37,405 nt of DNA, taken from Cytobacillus massiliigabonensis. Its GTDB lineage: Bacteria; Bacillota; Bacilli; Bacillales; Cytobacillaceae. The notes below the pieces were generated by a model, which saw nothing but the letters and a program-made list of their open reading frames with translations, was not told the DNA's origin and did no database searches. Where the stretch lies: the NCBI RefSeq assembly GCF_900199725.1, contig NZ_LT904902.1:733375-770779 (forward strand), in the 5' to 3' direction. This document shows, in pieces, positions 15,081-24,635 of the stretch. Each line of letters opens with the position of its first letter. Position 1 is the stretch's first letter. The position numbers were made by a program, and so were the translations under genes.

Positions 15081-15713
15081 TTATTTTTTCTTTTTCTTGC
15101 TCTTATTCTTAAAATCTGTGATATATCCACCATATTCTTTAATATCTTTAACAAAGTAGGCGACAAAATCTGTCATACGGATAAATTCGACCGGCTCATT
15201 GAAAGAGCGGGTTGCTTTCGCTTCCATGAAATCAAGACCGAACAACTTCTTGACCACTCCCGGTAAATAAAGCGGCTGTTGAAGCGTGACGACAACTTTG
15301 CTTCCAAGAAGACCATTCTTAAATTCTACTTCTCCATCAATCGGACCAGGAATCTCTGCAATCAGTTCCTGCCGTTCCTTCTTCTCAACTAAGGCGCTGT
15401 CATTATCTCCTTTTATGCCAAATTGCTCCAAGAAATTATTAGAGGTTAACCGCCAATACAACCCATCATCCAAATCGGTCGTATACGTATCAAACTCCCC
15501 AGTTTCTACATCCTTTGAGCTGTTGCTCCAGGTGAAAGCTATATTGTCAGCAATGCGATTCGCATCAAATTGCAAAATCGATTTGTAATAAATGACAAGA
15601 CTAAAGAACACAAGTGATAAAGTAATAAGGAGAAGCATCGGAAAAATCATCGATGCTTCAATGGTGAAATTCCCCTTATCACTTGCTAGAAAAGCTTTTA
15701 TTTGCTTTTTCAT
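15081..15713 (-). CDS. TadE-like pseudopilin (first copy)
   Basis: A 210-residue protein starting at ATG 15713 (MKKQIKAF) with GGAG 9 nt upstream; a longer in-frame start would overlap the pilin gene. The class III leader SDKGNFTIEASMIFPMLLLI gives Glu at +5 after Gly cleavage, followed by one hydrophobic helix, a soluble domain of about 140 residues and a very basic tail of Lys residues. It lies 16 nt after the Flp pilin gene and before TadG. It is probably a minor pilin needed for assembly. Confidence 0.85.
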   Translation of the reverse strand: MKKQIKAFLASDKGNFTIEASMIFPMLLLITLSLVFFSLVIYYKSILQFDANRIADNIAFTWSNSSKDVETGEFDTYTTDLDDGLYWRLTSNNFLEQFGIKGDNDSALVEKKERQELIAEIPGPIDGEVEFKNGLLGSKVVVTLQQPLYLPGVVKKLFGLDFMEAKATRSFNEPVEFIRMTDFVAYFVKDIKEYGGYITDFKNKSKKKKK

Positions 15714-15729
15714 AGCGAGCTTCTCCAAC

Positions 15730-15921
15730 CTATTTATCTGATTGGAATTCTTTAACTTTATTGCCGCCAAAATCCAGTAGGTCTTTAACCCATGAACTGA
15801 TTTGCTTTCTGAACGCTAAAGCAATAACTACAATAACCGCAATAATAAGCATGATTTCCAGTGTTTGAAGCCCTTCCTCATCTTCCCAAAACTTAGTAAA
15901 CCAATTAGAAACTGCACTCAT
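15730..15921 (-). CDS. Flp-type IVb pilin
   Basis: A 63-residue prepilin: MSAVSNWFTKFWEDEEG leader, cleavage after Gly, mature start LQTLE with Glu at +5, then the hydrophobic assembly helix IMLIIAVIVVIALAF and a short amphipathic tail. This is the Flp1 pattern of Firmicutes. Start is ATG 15921 because GGAGG sits 8 nt before it; ATG 15936 overlaps the ribosome site itself. It is the likely major pilin, processed by the peptidase at 6542-7069. Confidence 0.9.
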   Translation of the reverse strand: MSAVSNWFTKFWEDEEGLQTLEIMLIIAVIVVIALAFRKQISSWVKDLLDFGGNKVKEFQSDK

Positions 15922-15954
15922 TTTCAAATCCTCCATTTATTCATTTTTTTGGTA

Positions 15955-16818
15955 TTACAATATGGTAATTGCCGGAAAACCGACGATTATCATAACAGCA
16001 ACGAAAATTAAAATTAACGGAAATACCAACTTCGAGGAAGCTTCTTCCCCTTTTGTTTTCGAAATGTTTTTCCGCTTTTCCCATAGGTTTTGCGATAATT
16101 CACGCAAGGACAAAATAAGGTCTTGTCCACCTTTACGATAGTTTAGTAGAACCGTCGTTGTAAAAATGGCTACTTCCTGAATGGCACATTTTTTACTTAG
16201 CTCATTCATAACATGGGTAAACGGTTCGTTACTTGTCAGCATGTTTACACAATCTTTTAATTCTTTATAAAGTGGCGAGTTATGGTTCTCCTTCATCTCC
16301 ACACAGCGAATTAATGCCTGCTGGACCGTTTCCCCTGCATTTACAAGCAGAATGATTTTGTTTACAAATTCAGGGAGCTCCATCAATATCTTCTGCTTTC
16401 TCTCTTTTTCCATTGTGGAAAGCTGATTGATCAAATAGGTTGGGATAATAATTGTAAACATGAGACCTACCATAAATAGCAAATGATCACCTGATGAAAG
16501 CAAAGCAAGCATAAATGAGCCTAATAGACTAAGCAGCAGAATGGATATAAGCTGAACAATAAACATGCGCGAATGCTTGAGTGCATCACGGCTGCCATGC
16601 AGGCTGATCATCTTCTGCTGGATGAATGCTACTTGTGTATGCAGACGCTCCAATAGCTTCAGCTTTGTCACTATGTGCAATGACACGGGTGCCATAAACA
16701 GCAAAGGATACTTTCCATTGAATTCAGCAATCACCCCCTCATATTTATTGCGCGACGCTAGTGAGAGAAGAAAATAAATTAGCGCAAGAACAAAGAATAA
16801 TACTCCATATACAATCAA
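15955..16818 (-). CDS. tadC: TadC-like inner-membrane platform protein
   Basis: A 287-residue T2SSF-domain protein with an N-terminal membrane helix, two central helices (about 88-130) and a C-terminal helix (about 267-285). The cytoplasmic domain carries LPEFVNKIILLVNAGETVQQAL and LSLRELSQNLWEKRK, typical of GspF/TadC. It starts at TTG 16818, 6 nt after the TadB stop, with GGTGTGAT upstream. With TadB it should form the platform on which the TadA ATPase works. Confidence 0.88.
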   Translation of the reverse strand: MIVYGVLFFVLALIYFLLSLASRNKYEGVIAEFNGKYPLLFMAPVSLHIVTKLKLLERLHTQVAFIQQKMISLHGSRDALKHSRMFIVQLISILLLSLLGSFMLALLSSGDHLLFMVGLMFTIIIPTYLINQLSTMEKERKQKILMELPEFVNKIILLVNAGETVQQALIRCVEMKENHNSPLYKELKDCVNMLTSNEPFTHVMNELSKKCAIQEVAIFTTTVLLNYRKGGQDLILSLRELSQNLWEKRKNISKTKGEEASSKLVFPLILIFVAVMIIVGFPAITIL

Positions 16819-16824
16819 TTTCGA

Positions 16825-17772
16825 TCACACCTTAATATTCATAATTCGCTGGCTTAGCCAAAAAGAAAACACGAGCAGCGCTAAACAAAATGTCATAACA
16901 ATTGGACCGATGCTCCCCCACTCATAAAGCGGGGCTAAATAATCGCCAGAGCTGTATTTGAGCAATGCAATCATGACAATGGGCATGACAGAAAGGATTC
17001 TTGATTCAAACTTCTTTTGAGCAACCATTACTTGCACTTCTTGCTGAATATCAATCTTCTCACTAATGACGTCTGCCGTTCGCCGAATAACCTCTACTAA
17101 GTTGCCGCCAGTCCGCTTACAAGTAATGAAGATGTCGGAAAAATTAATAATGTCTTCCAGATCAGAACGAATCGCAAAATCTTGAACCGCCCTTTCGATC
17201 GTTTCCCCATTTTCCACACGCCGGTTAATAATTTCAAATTCTCTTATGATATGCGTATTGGGATCAGGATATAAAAGCTTTAAATCGCTTACGACTTCCC
17301 TAAAGCTATTTTCAATAGACCTGCCTGCAGCCAAGGATGAGGAGAGCGAGGCAATGGCTTCTTTAAATTGAACAGCCAGCTTTTCCTTCCTCTTTTCCAA
17401 TAAGCTTTTCCGCTGAATTCTCGGATAATAGAACCCGACAGCGGCAACGATCATTGAAGCAATAATGCTTTCATAGAACAAATAGCCAACAAGAAAGAGG
17501 ACAACCATGGAAGTAATCATATAGAAAAGATATTCCTTCAAGCTTAAATGATAGGCAGAATAATCAATTAGGTGCCCTTCTACCTTTCTGATTCGTTTTC
17601 TTGCCGCTTCTTCTCTTTTCTCGACTGCTTTTTGAACAAGTGCGCTTTTATTCGCTTCTTTTTTTCCGACAATTACGCCTTCCTTTTCCTGCTTCTTTTT
17701 CCGATGATTCAAAAAAAAATAAATCCCAAAAATGACTGGAAGAAGCAGCAGAATTAACATATCGCTGTTCAT
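16825..17772 (-). CDS. tadB: TadB-like inner-membrane platform protein
   Basis: A 315-residue T2SSF protein: one N-terminal helix, a basic segment, two helices (about 85-115), a cytoplasmic F-domain (FKEAIASLSSSLAAGRSIENSF through GGNLVEVIRRTADVISEKIDI) and two C-terminal helices. Size and position after TadA match TadB. It lies 16 nt after tadA and 6 nt before tadC, so the genes form one transcript. Confidence 0.88.
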   Translation of the reverse strand: MNSDMLILLLLPVIFGIYFFLNHRKKKQEKEGVIVGKKEANKSALVQKAVEKREEAARKRIRKVEGHLIDYSAYHLSLKEYLFYMITSMVVLFLVGYLFYESIIASMIVAAVGFYYPRIQRKSLLEKRKEKLAVQFKEAIASLSSSLAAGRSIENSFREVVSDLKLLYPDPNTHIIREFEIINRRVENGETIERAVQDFAIRSDLEDIINFSDIFITCKRTGGNLVEVIRRTADVISEKIDIQQEVQVMVAQKKFESRILSVMPIVMIALLKYSSGDYLAPLYEWGSIGPIVMTFCLALLVFSFWLSQRIMNIKV

Positions 17773-17788
17773 TTATCCACCCCCATCC

Positions 17789-19033
17789 TTAAAAAACATT
17801 CGCCTCAACCGGCTTATAAATCCCTGCCTGCTTTAATTTCGAAACGGATTGAAGCTGATTTCCTGTCGGCAGCAGCCTGCCTAATATCTCCCCAGTGTCG
17901 CTTTCCCCTTCTTCAACAAATTCATATAAAGGATTTAGGATGATTTCTCCATCCTCTAACCCGACTAGCTCACTAATCGAAACAACCTTGCGGGAATTGT
18001 CGCGCAGCCGGGATAAGTGAACCATAATATCGATGGCTGAGTTGATTTGCTGGCGTATAACCTGAATGGGCAGGCTTGCCCCGCTTAACACCATTGTTTC
18101 CAAACGGCTAAGCATGTCCTTCGTTGAATTGGCATGTCCAGTTGAAAGGGAACCATCATGCCCCGTGTTCATTGCCTGGAGCATATCTAATGCCTCGGCT
18201 CCACGGACCTCCCCAACGATAATACGGTTTGGCCTCATACGAAGCGATGTACGGATCAGATCGCGGATCGTAATTTGCCCTTTTCCCTCGGTATTGGCGT
18301 TTCTTGTTTCCAGGCTAACAATATTCGGCACATTGTTGATTTGTAATTCTGCCGAATCCTCAATCGTGATGATCCGCTCTTGCTTCGGAATGAAGTTTGA
18401 CAATACATTTAGGAAGGTTGTTTTACCTGAACCTGTTCCTCCCCCTATGAAAATATTGTATTTAGCAGCAACTAAATCTCGCAGGAAATCAGCAGCTTCC
18501 TCTGTAATTGCCTTTTTTTCGATTAAATCCTCAATCATTAATGGCCGTTCAGGGAATTTACGAATCGTCATGACCGGGCCCTTTAAGGCAAGTGGCGGTA
18601 AAACAACGTTTACCCGGGAGCCATCCTGCAGCCTTGCATCAACAATTGGCGATGATTCATTGACAACCCTATTGACCTTTGACACGATTGCTTGAATGAT
18701 ATCCTCTAATTTTTGCTGGCTTTCAAATTGAATATTCACTTTGGAAACTTCCCCATCACGCTCAATGAAAATTTCTTTATGGTTATTGACCATAATTTCG
18801 GTGATTGATTTATCATCGATCAAAGGCTGTAGCACATCATAGCCCCGAAAGGCATGATACGTTCTTTCCACTAGCCATTTAATCTGTTCAGAATTCATAT
18901 GATTCGTTTGTGCTGCTTCAAAGACGGCGGTTTCCACATATTCCAATAATTCCTCATTTGGAATTGAATGCATTAAATCCAATGTTTCGCGGAGCTTTTG
19001 AATAATGTCCTTTACAATTCGTTCATCAATCAA
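17789..19033 (-). CDS. tadA: TadA/CpaF-type secretion ATPase
   Basis: A 414-residue hexameric GspE-family ATPase. Walker A GGGTGSGKT (197-205), Asp-box near TIEDSAEL, Walker B region IIVGEVRGAEALDML (271-285) and His-box STGHANS (about 297-303) are all present. The N-terminal helical domain and GDG-like loop fit CpaF/TadA. It starts at TTG 19033 with AGGTGTG upstream, overlapping the TadZ stop by 8 nt. It powers pilin polymerisation or secretion. Confidence 0.95.
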   Translation of the reverse strand: MIDERIVKDIIQKLRETLDLMHSIPNEELLEYVETAVFEAAQTNHMNSEQIKWLVERTYHAFRGYDVLQPLIDDKSITEIMVNNHKEIFIERDGEVSKVNIQFESQQKLEDIIQAIVSKVNRVVNESSPIVDARLQDGSRVNVVLPPLALKGPVMTIRKFPERPLMIEDLIEKKAITEEAADFLRDLVAAKYNIFIGGGTGSGKTTFLNVLSNFIPKQERIITIEDSAELQINNVPNIVSLETRNANTEGKGQITIRDLIRTSLRMRPNRIIVGEVRGAEALDMLQAMNTGHDGSLSTGHANSTKDMLSRLETMVLSGASLPIQVIRQQINSAIDIMVHLSRLRDNSRKVVSISELVGLEDGEIILNPLYEFVEEGESDTGEILGRLLPTGNQLQSVSKLKQAGIYKPVEANVF

Positions 19034-20147
19034 TGGTCACACCTGCCTGTTTTCCAACAACGATATCCTCTGTTATGGAAAGAAGCTCTTGCGTAAATAA
19101 TGGATGGTAGAAGACTTGCTGTGCATCCACCACTTGTGCCCATTCCATAATGTTTGGAAGATAGCCGATAATTGGCAGATTATACGGGTAATAGGCTTGC
19201 GGGAAATGTCCCATAAAACGATTCATCACAAATGACGCCTTTTCTGCTAATCCGTGCTCTGTGCCTATGACATCATCTAATCTCTCAAGCAATGCTGATG
19301 TTTTCTGGAAGCTTTGAATATCATTATTCAATAGCCAGACTACTTGATTGCTTTCCTCAAAAGCAGCAATGTTTCGCTCATGAACAGAGCTGTCAAGGTC
19401 AATAAGAATGTAATCATATTGTTCTGTCTCTATAAGTGCATGTATCAGTTTTTTAATTTCATCTTTTGTAATAGACATCATTTCATCTGGACAAGGAGGA
19501 AGATCAAAATAATCGACCTTCGAGTGGTCATCGTACTTCTTTAATGCCTCTACCTTTGCTAACAGCTGGTCAGGTCTCGCCTTCAAGTAATAGAGAATTT
19601 GCAGGGAAGGCAGGTCCCCTTGAGAGCGAAAATAAAGAGACGTCGAATTGAGCAGTTCAAGATTTAAATAAAATACTTTATGCCCCTTTAATGCCAGCTG
19701 CCTGCTTATATTGACAGCAATCGTTGTTTTGCCAGACCCGCCTATCGGAGAATAAATGGAAATGACCTTGGTTTTAATTCCCTTGCGAGCAAGACCGGAA
19801 AAGTTTGAAAAATTCTCATAATAGATAGAAAGAATGGAAGAAAGCAATTTATTTAAGGGCTGAAATTTAAATACTTCAAAGATCCCTTCTTTAGCAAAGT
19901 TCTCTCCCTCCTGTAAAAAAACGACCATGCCTTTCTCACTAACTAGCATCTCCTTCGCATAAAGAGCTGGCTGGACTAGCAATATATCATATCCTTGCCC
20001 TGATGCCAGAAAATGCTTCATGCTCTCCTTTGTTGAAAAAAGCTTAATATCAAACTTTGAATGCAAGTTTGAAGAAATAATATACTCATTAAAGGATTTC
20101 AAAAAAAGAGAGTCAGAATCTAATAGGATTAACTGCAATTTTTTCAA
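19026..20147 (-). CDS. TadZ/CpaE-like ParA-family protein
   Basis: About 373 residues. The first 120 form a receiver-like domain lacking a clear phospho-acceptor context (LILLDSDSLF, then YDILLVQPAL). A MinD/ParA-type ATPase domain follows with deviant P-loop SPIGGSGKTTIAVNISRQL and YDYILIDLDSS. TadZ/CpaE proteins place the Tad machine at a cell pole. No ATG is available near the start. TTG at 20147 is preferred because GGTGGTG lies 3-5 nt before it; TTG 20159 is an alternative. It is the first gene of the long locus. Confidence 0.88.
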   Translation of the reverse strand: MKKLQLILLDSDSLFLKSFNEYIISSNLHSKFDIKLFSTKESMKHFLASGQGYDILLVQPALYAKEMLVSEKGMVVFLQEGENFAKEGIFEVFKFQPLNKLLSSILSIYYENFSNFSGLARKGIKTKVISIYSPIGGSGKTTIAVNISRQLALKGHKVFYLNLELLNSTSLYFRSQGDLPSLQILYYLKARPDQLLAKVEALKKYDDHSKVDYFDLPPCPDEMMSITKDEIKKLIHALIETEQYDYILIDLDSSVHERNIAAFEESNQVVWLLNNDIQSFQKTSALLERLDDVIGTEHGLAEKASFVMNRFMGHFPQAYYPYNLPIIGYLPNIMEWAQVVDAQQVFYHPLFTQELLSITEDIVVGKQAGVTID

Positions 20148-20411
20148 AAACACCACCAACTTTCATTAAAGTAGTATAGCTTTCTAAGTTATTTTCATTT
20201 GTAATTTAATAAATTTGGGTATAAATACTCAGATTTAGTCTTTTTACATTCTCCTTCCACAACATGTGTAGACTATTCAGGTTTCTAGGAGAAAAGTTAC
20301 ATTCTCTCATCGTTTACTAATTGCCCAAATAAACAATGATGCACTTTATACCTAATAAAAGGATAAAAAATGAGCAGTTGGTTATACAAAGATTCGAATT
20401 TTTATAGGGAT

Positions 20412-20618
20412 TTAGACCTTAAAAAATAGCAAATATATCGTTAATATGCATAATGAAATGAAGGAAATAGCAAAAGGGACATATGTAATGATTCTCCACT
20501 TATACAAAGATTGATGCTTATTTCTATTTATGTATAATTGCCCCGAATCTTGTTGTATATTTGGGTACTGGGCAGCTGTAACCATTTCTAATAAAACCGT
20601 ATCATCCTGTTCAGCCAT
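20412..20618 (-). CDS. 68-residue single-pass membrane protein
   Basis: A small protein starting at ATG 20618 (MAEQDDTVLLEM) with GGGGTG 6 nt upstream; an in-frame extension to 20669 exists but lacks a ribosome site. A hydrophilic N-terminal part is followed by one C-terminal membrane segment (about 45-66) with almost nothing beyond it, the layout of a tail-anchored protein. It points the same way as the Tad locus but is 265 bp upstream of it. No family recognised. The 250 bp between it and TadZ shows only a weak TATACT box near 20173. Confidence 0.6.
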   Translation of the reverse strand: MAEQDDTVLLEMVTAAQYPNIQQDSGQLYINRNKHQSLYKWRIITYVPFAISFISLCILTIYLLFFKV

Positions 20619-20831
20619 CTTTCTCACCCCATCGTTTACCATCTTTTCTATGGACTGTAAATGTGACAAACTTTTGTCTTCAATAAAATACTACCAAAAT
20701 ATACAAATAATGGATTCGGTAATTTTTCCCATGACTTTCGTATGTGGTAATATCATCCAACTATAAGTAGAATCAAAAAGTGAATAGTATCACCTATAGT
20801 TTTTCTATTAAATAAGGAAAGAGGGGCTAGA

Positions 20832-22250
20832 ATGATCTGCAAAAATTGCAAGACTCCTTTACGTGCAGGTGCAGGATTTTGTTCTGAGTGTGGAGCTCAA
20901 GCTGAAGAAAACAATAGACAACCTCTTATAAGACCCTTTTCCAAAAAGCTTCTTATCCTTATAGGCACAGTTATCCTATTAATTGCAGCAGCTGCTGTGC
21001 TCTACATCATTGGAAACAATTCCTCTTCACCTGTGAAGCTAGTAAATGAATTTAAACAAGCCGTAAATAAAAAGGATGCAGAAAAAATCACTTCTCTTCT
21101 CCATTCCTCCGTATCCGATTGGACCTTTCAGAAGTCTGATGCAGAGCTTTTGCTCGCCTATTTTAGTGAGCAAACAGATGATAAAAATGAGTTATTCAAA
21201 AGACTCGACAAAGAAGCAGCAGAATATGAGGAAAATCAAGAGATTTATCGCTTTGATGATGAGCCCTTTGCTGCCATTGCACTGAAACAGGAAGGAAAGA
21301 AATGGCTATTTTTCCATAAATACAGCTTACAAGTGGTACCTGTATACTTGCGTGTAAAAGTAAACAAAGATGATGCAAAAATTTTTATAAACGGAAAGAA
21401 AATAGAAGATCAGACGAAGGCAGACGACTATCAAACATATGGACCCTTTTCCATAGGAACGCATGAAATCAAGGCAGTCATAGAAGGGAAATACGTGGAT
21501 GCTGAAGAAAAGAAAGAAGTTGTTCTATACGAGGTGAAGAACAGCAAAATGGATGAAAGCATTTCTATCCAAGCAAGCACTGTTGAAGCTAGTACATTTT
21601 ATGAGGATACAAGTCTTTATATCAATGGGCAAAAAACAGAAATGACACTTGGAAGTGCACGGGAAGAAATAGGGATTCTCCCAACGGATGGAAGTGTCAC
21701 CTTTACACTAGAAAAGGAATTTCCATGGGGACTTGCAAAATCGGATGAATTTGCTGTGACAGAAAAATATATAAATATGAATCAATTTACCGTTTTATCC
21801 CCAGAGCAGCAAGAGGAAATTATGACGTTATTAAATGAGAATTGGTCACAGCATACGGAAGCATTGCAAACAGCAGACACTTCCAAAATGATGCTCGTTC
21901 CAGAGGAATATAAGGAATCAGTAAAAAAATCGGCACTCCAACTAGCAACCTTATCGGAAAAATATACTGCCACCTTTATCCAGGCACGATACGATATGGA
22001 ATCAATAAAAATGCCTATATACAATGAAGACAAAAACAGGTATGAATTAAAGGTTGAGGCTGAGTACACACTCTTAGAGCCCCAGCTTCACAATTACTCG
22101 CTTTTACGAGATGGGGACAAGGCAACGACCACTTTCTATATGTCGCTATATTATGATGAAAAAGAAAGCAAATGGAAGATTGAAGACTATGCAGATGGCA
22201 GCTTTTTTCTGAGGGAATCTAACGAGATTAAAACATTTGAAATCAGTTAA
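20832..22250 (+). CDS. TcaA/YvbJ-like zinc-ribbon membrane protein
   Basis: A 472-residue protein: N-terminal zinc ribbon (ICKNCKTPL...FCSECGAQ, residues 2-22), a short basic linker, one membrane helix (about 39-60) and a large extracytoplasmic part. The outer part has a first helical domain (about 65-170) and repeated beta-rich PEGA/Ig-like modules (VYLRVKVNKDDAKIFINGKKI; DTSLYINGQK), ending in an NTF2-like domain (about 320-470). This matches S. aureus TcaA and B. subtilis YvbJ, envelope proteins linked in S. aureus to glycopeptide response. A good terminator follows at once. Confidence 0.85.
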   Translation: MICKNCKTPLRAGAGFCSECGAQAEENNRQPLIRPFSKKLLILIGTVILLIAAAAVLYIIGNNSSSPVKLVNEFKQAVNKKDAEKITSLLHSSVSDWTFQKSDAELLLAYFSEQTDDKNELFKRLDKEAAEYEENQEIYRFDDEPFAAIALKQEGKKWLFFHKYSLQVVPVYLRVKVNKDDAKIFINGKKIEDQTKADDYQTYGPFSIGTHEIKAVIEGKYVDAEEKKEVVLYEVKNSKMDESISIQASTVEASTFYEDTSLYINGQKTEMTLGSAREEIGILPTDGSVTFTLEKEFPWGLAKSDEFAVTEKYINMNQFTVLSPEQQEEIMTLLNENWSQHTEALQTADTSKMMLVPEEYKESVKKSALQLATLSEKYTATFIQARYDMESIKMPIYNEDKNRYELKVEAEYTLLEPQLHNYSLLRDGDKATTTFYMSLYYDEKESKWKIEDYADGSFFLRESNEIKTFEIS

Positions 22251-22276
22251 GGACAGTCTGAATGGACTGTCCTTTT
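22250..22276 (+). terminator. Terminator after the TcaA/YvbJ-like gene
   Basis: Perfect 9-bp arms AGGACAGTC (22250-22258) and GACTGTCCT (22265-22273) with a 6-nt loop and a run of T. It lies between convergent genes and may serve both strands weakly. Confidence 0.85.
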
Positions 22277-22299
22277 CCTATTCTAATTCATTCATGTAT

Positions 22300-24195
22300 T
22301 CATCGATTCAGCAAACTTCCAACATAACGAAGCAATTCATTGGCAGAGGTTGAATTATAGCCATGCTCATCGATTAACCGGGCTACCACTTCATTGACCT
22401 TTTTCAGCTGCTGTTCGTCTGGCGTTTTTGTGGATGTTGTAATTTTGACAACATCCTTCAAGTCAGCAAATAATTTCTTTTGAATCGCTTCACGAAGACG
22501 GTCATGTGAATTATAATCAAACCGTTTTCCTTTGCGGGCATAAGCAGAAATACGGATTAATATTTCTTCGCGGAATGCTTTTTTTGCATTTTCAGAAATG
22601 CCAATTTGCTCCTCAATGGAACGCATCAGCTTTTCATCTGGATTGATTTCCTCACCTGTTAATGGGTCGCGAAGCTTTGACTTATTGCAATACGCTTCTA
22701 CATTATCAAGGTAATTGTCCATTAGCGTTTTCGCAGATTCTTCATACGAGTACACAAATGCTTTTTGAACTTCTTTTTTCGCAATATCATCATATTCCTT
22801 ACGTGCAAGTGAAATAAAGTTTAAATAACGTTCCTTAAGTTCTGGCGTAATCGATGGATGCTGATCTAGCCCTTCCTTCAAGGATCGCAGCACATCCAGT
22901 GCATTGATCGATGAGATCTCTTTTCGAATAATGGTTGAAGAAATTCGGTTGATGACATAACGAGGGTCAATGCCGCTCATTCCTTCATCTGCGTATTCCT
23001 TCTTCAATTCCTCGACATCTGCACGATTATAGCCTTCCACATTTTCTCCATCATATAGACGCATTTTCTTTACTAAGTCGATATCACCCTTTTTCGGCTC
23101 CTTCAAACGGGTTAATATCGTAAACATAGCCGCAACTCTTAACGTATGCGGAGCAATATGGACATCTGCTACATCGCTTTCACGAATCATTTTGTCATAG
23201 ATTTTCTCTTCCTGTGTGACCTTTAAATTATACGGAATTGGCATGACAATAATCCGGGAATGGAGCGCCTCATTTTTCTTATTAGAAATAAATGAACGAT
23301 ATTCCGTTTCATTCGTATGTGCTACGATCAATTCATCCGCAGAAATGAGCGCAAATCTTCCGGCTTTGAAATTTCCTTCCTGGGTCAAGGATAATAAATG
23401 CCAAAGAAACTTCTCATCACATTTAAGCATTTCCTGAAACTCCATCATTCCGCGGTTTGCTTTATTTAATTCTCCATCAAAGCGGTATGCACGCGGATCG
23501 GACTCCGATCCATATTCAGCAATCGTTGAAAAGTCAATGCTCCCTGTTAGATCAGCTATATCCTGTGACTTCGGATCGGATGGACTGAACGTTCCGATTC
23601 CCACCCTGCGATCCTCTGAGAAAATAATTCTTTCAATTTGAACGTCTTCGATCCGTCCTCCGTATTCCTGTTCAAGCCGCATGCTATTTAATGGAGATAA
23701 ATTCCCTTCAATTCGAATGCCATATTCATCATAGAAATCCTTGCGGAGATGATGAGGAATTAGGTGAAGCGGATCTTCGTGCATCGGGCAGCCTTTTATC
23801 GCATAAACCGCCCCTTTCTCATGATGGGAGTAAGCTTCCAGCCCTCTCTTTAACATGGTGACTAAAGTAGATTTCCCTCCACTGACAGGTCCCATCAATA
23901 AAAGAATTCGTTTTCGGACATCCAGCCTTTTAGCAGCCGGATGAAAATATTCCTCTACAAGTCTTTCCAGCGCTTCCTCCAAACCAAATAACTGATTGCT
24001 GAAGAATTGATATCGTTTCTGCCCCTTTACATCTTCTACACCGGCATCTTTAATCATATTATAAACCCGGGAATGTGCGGACTGGGCAACCCATGGCTTT
24101 TCTTTAACAATTTCTAAATACTCTCCAAAAGTCCCTTCCCATTTCAGCTTTTCCTCTTCATGGCGATACAGCTCAATTTTTTTCAGAATATCCAT
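22300..24195 (-). CDS. prkA: PrkA, AAA-type serine protein kinase/protease
   Basis: The product is exactly 631 residues when started at ATG 24195 (MDILKKIELYRHEEEKLKWEGTF), the same length and N-terminus as B. subtilis PrkA. GGGAGG lies 5 nt upstream, and a 20-codon in-frame extension is rejected. The AAA-like domain has the P-loop LLMGPVSGGKST. The C-terminal half, with FDYNSHDRLREAIQKKLF, matches the PrkA C-domain. PrkA is a sporulation- and stress-associated protein in Bacillus. The usual partner YhbH is not in the window. Confidence 0.96.
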   Translation of the reverse strand: MDILKKIELYRHEEEKLKWEGTFGEYLEIVKEKPWVAQSAHSRVYNMIKDAGVEDVKGQKRYQFFSNQLFGLEEALERLVEEYFHPAAKRLDVRKRILLLMGPVSGGKSTLVTMLKRGLEAYSHHEKGAVYAIKGCPMHEDPLHLIPHHLRKDFYDEYGIRIEGNLSPLNSMRLEQEYGGRIEDVQIERIIFSEDRRVGIGTFSPSDPKSQDIADLTGSIDFSTIAEYGSESDPRAYRFDGELNKANRGMMEFQEMLKCDEKFLWHLLSLTQEGNFKAGRFALISADELIVAHTNETEYRSFISNKKNEALHSRIIVMPIPYNLKVTQEEKIYDKMIRESDVADVHIAPHTLRVAAMFTILTRLKEPKKGDIDLVKKMRLYDGENVEGYNRADVEELKKEYADEGMSGIDPRYVINRISSTIIRKEISSINALDVLRSLKEGLDQHPSITPELKERYLNFISLARKEYDDIAKKEVQKAFVYSYEESAKTLMDNYLDNVEAYCNKSKLRDPLTGEEINPDEKLMRSIEEQIGISENAKKAFREEILIRISAYARKGKRFDYNSHDRLREAIQKKLFADLKDVVKITTSTKTPDEQQLKKVNEVVARLIDEHGYNSTSANELLRYVGSLLNR

Positions 24196-24425
24196 AAGGA
24201 CCTCCCCCTGTCGCATTATCGCAAGACGATTAATATAATCTATGCGACCCGGCAAATGAACATGCTAATCTGTGCCTTCTTTCGGTTGTCCTTTTTATAG
24301 GTAAAATATGGTCATCTATTTACATGAAGAAATGAATGGGATGATAAAGGGGAAAAATGTCAATAATAGAGATGCATGATCGGATGGCTAAGTAAAGAAG
24401 TGTAGAAAAATCTCCACACATTTCA

Positions 24426-24454
24426 TTCACAGTTTCTTGTAAATGGGCTATAAT
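24426..24454 (+). promoter_or_regulatory. SigmaA-type promoter for the 32-residue peptide gene
   Basis: TTCACA (24426-24431) and TATAAT (24449-24454) are separated by 17 bp, close to the housekeeping consensus. The predicted start gives a leader of about 40 nt before the ATG at 24501. The rest of the gap to prkA (24196-24425) shows no convincing element. Confidence 0.7.
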
Positions 24455-24500
24455 AAATTTGTTATTGATGCTTGACTATTGTAAAGGGGGATACATAGTA

Positions 24501-24599
24501 ATGAAGCTTATTCTCATTCTTGGTGTTATGGTTGCATTTTTAACAGCTATTCTAACATCTGGGTACGAAGACAAGCCAGGGTCTGGTGTGGAAAAATAA
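24501..24599 (+). CDS. 32-residue single-pass membrane peptide
   Basis: A short gene with a good promoter, a ribosome site (AAAGGGGG, about 10 nt upstream) and an immediate strong terminator. The product begins MKLILILGVMVAFLTAILTS, one membrane helix, and ends with a hydrophilic YEDKPGSGVEK tail. The complete set of expression signals argues that it is real despite its size. Function unknown; I do not assign a family. Confidence 0.75.
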   Translation: MKLILILGVMVAFLTAILTSGYEDKPGSGVEK

Positions 24600-24603
24600 T
24601 TAG

Positions 24604-24634
24604 AAAAGCTGCTGTGGGTTACAGCAGCTTTTTT
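24604..24634. terminator. Bidirectional terminator between the peptide gene and trmL
   Basis: Perfect 12-bp arms AAAAGCTGCTGT (24604-24615) and ACAGCAGCTTTT (24621-24632) with a 5-nt loop. A-rich and T-rich flanks on both sides let it work for the rightward peptide gene and the leftward trmL. Confidence 0.9.
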
Positions 24635-24635
24635 C

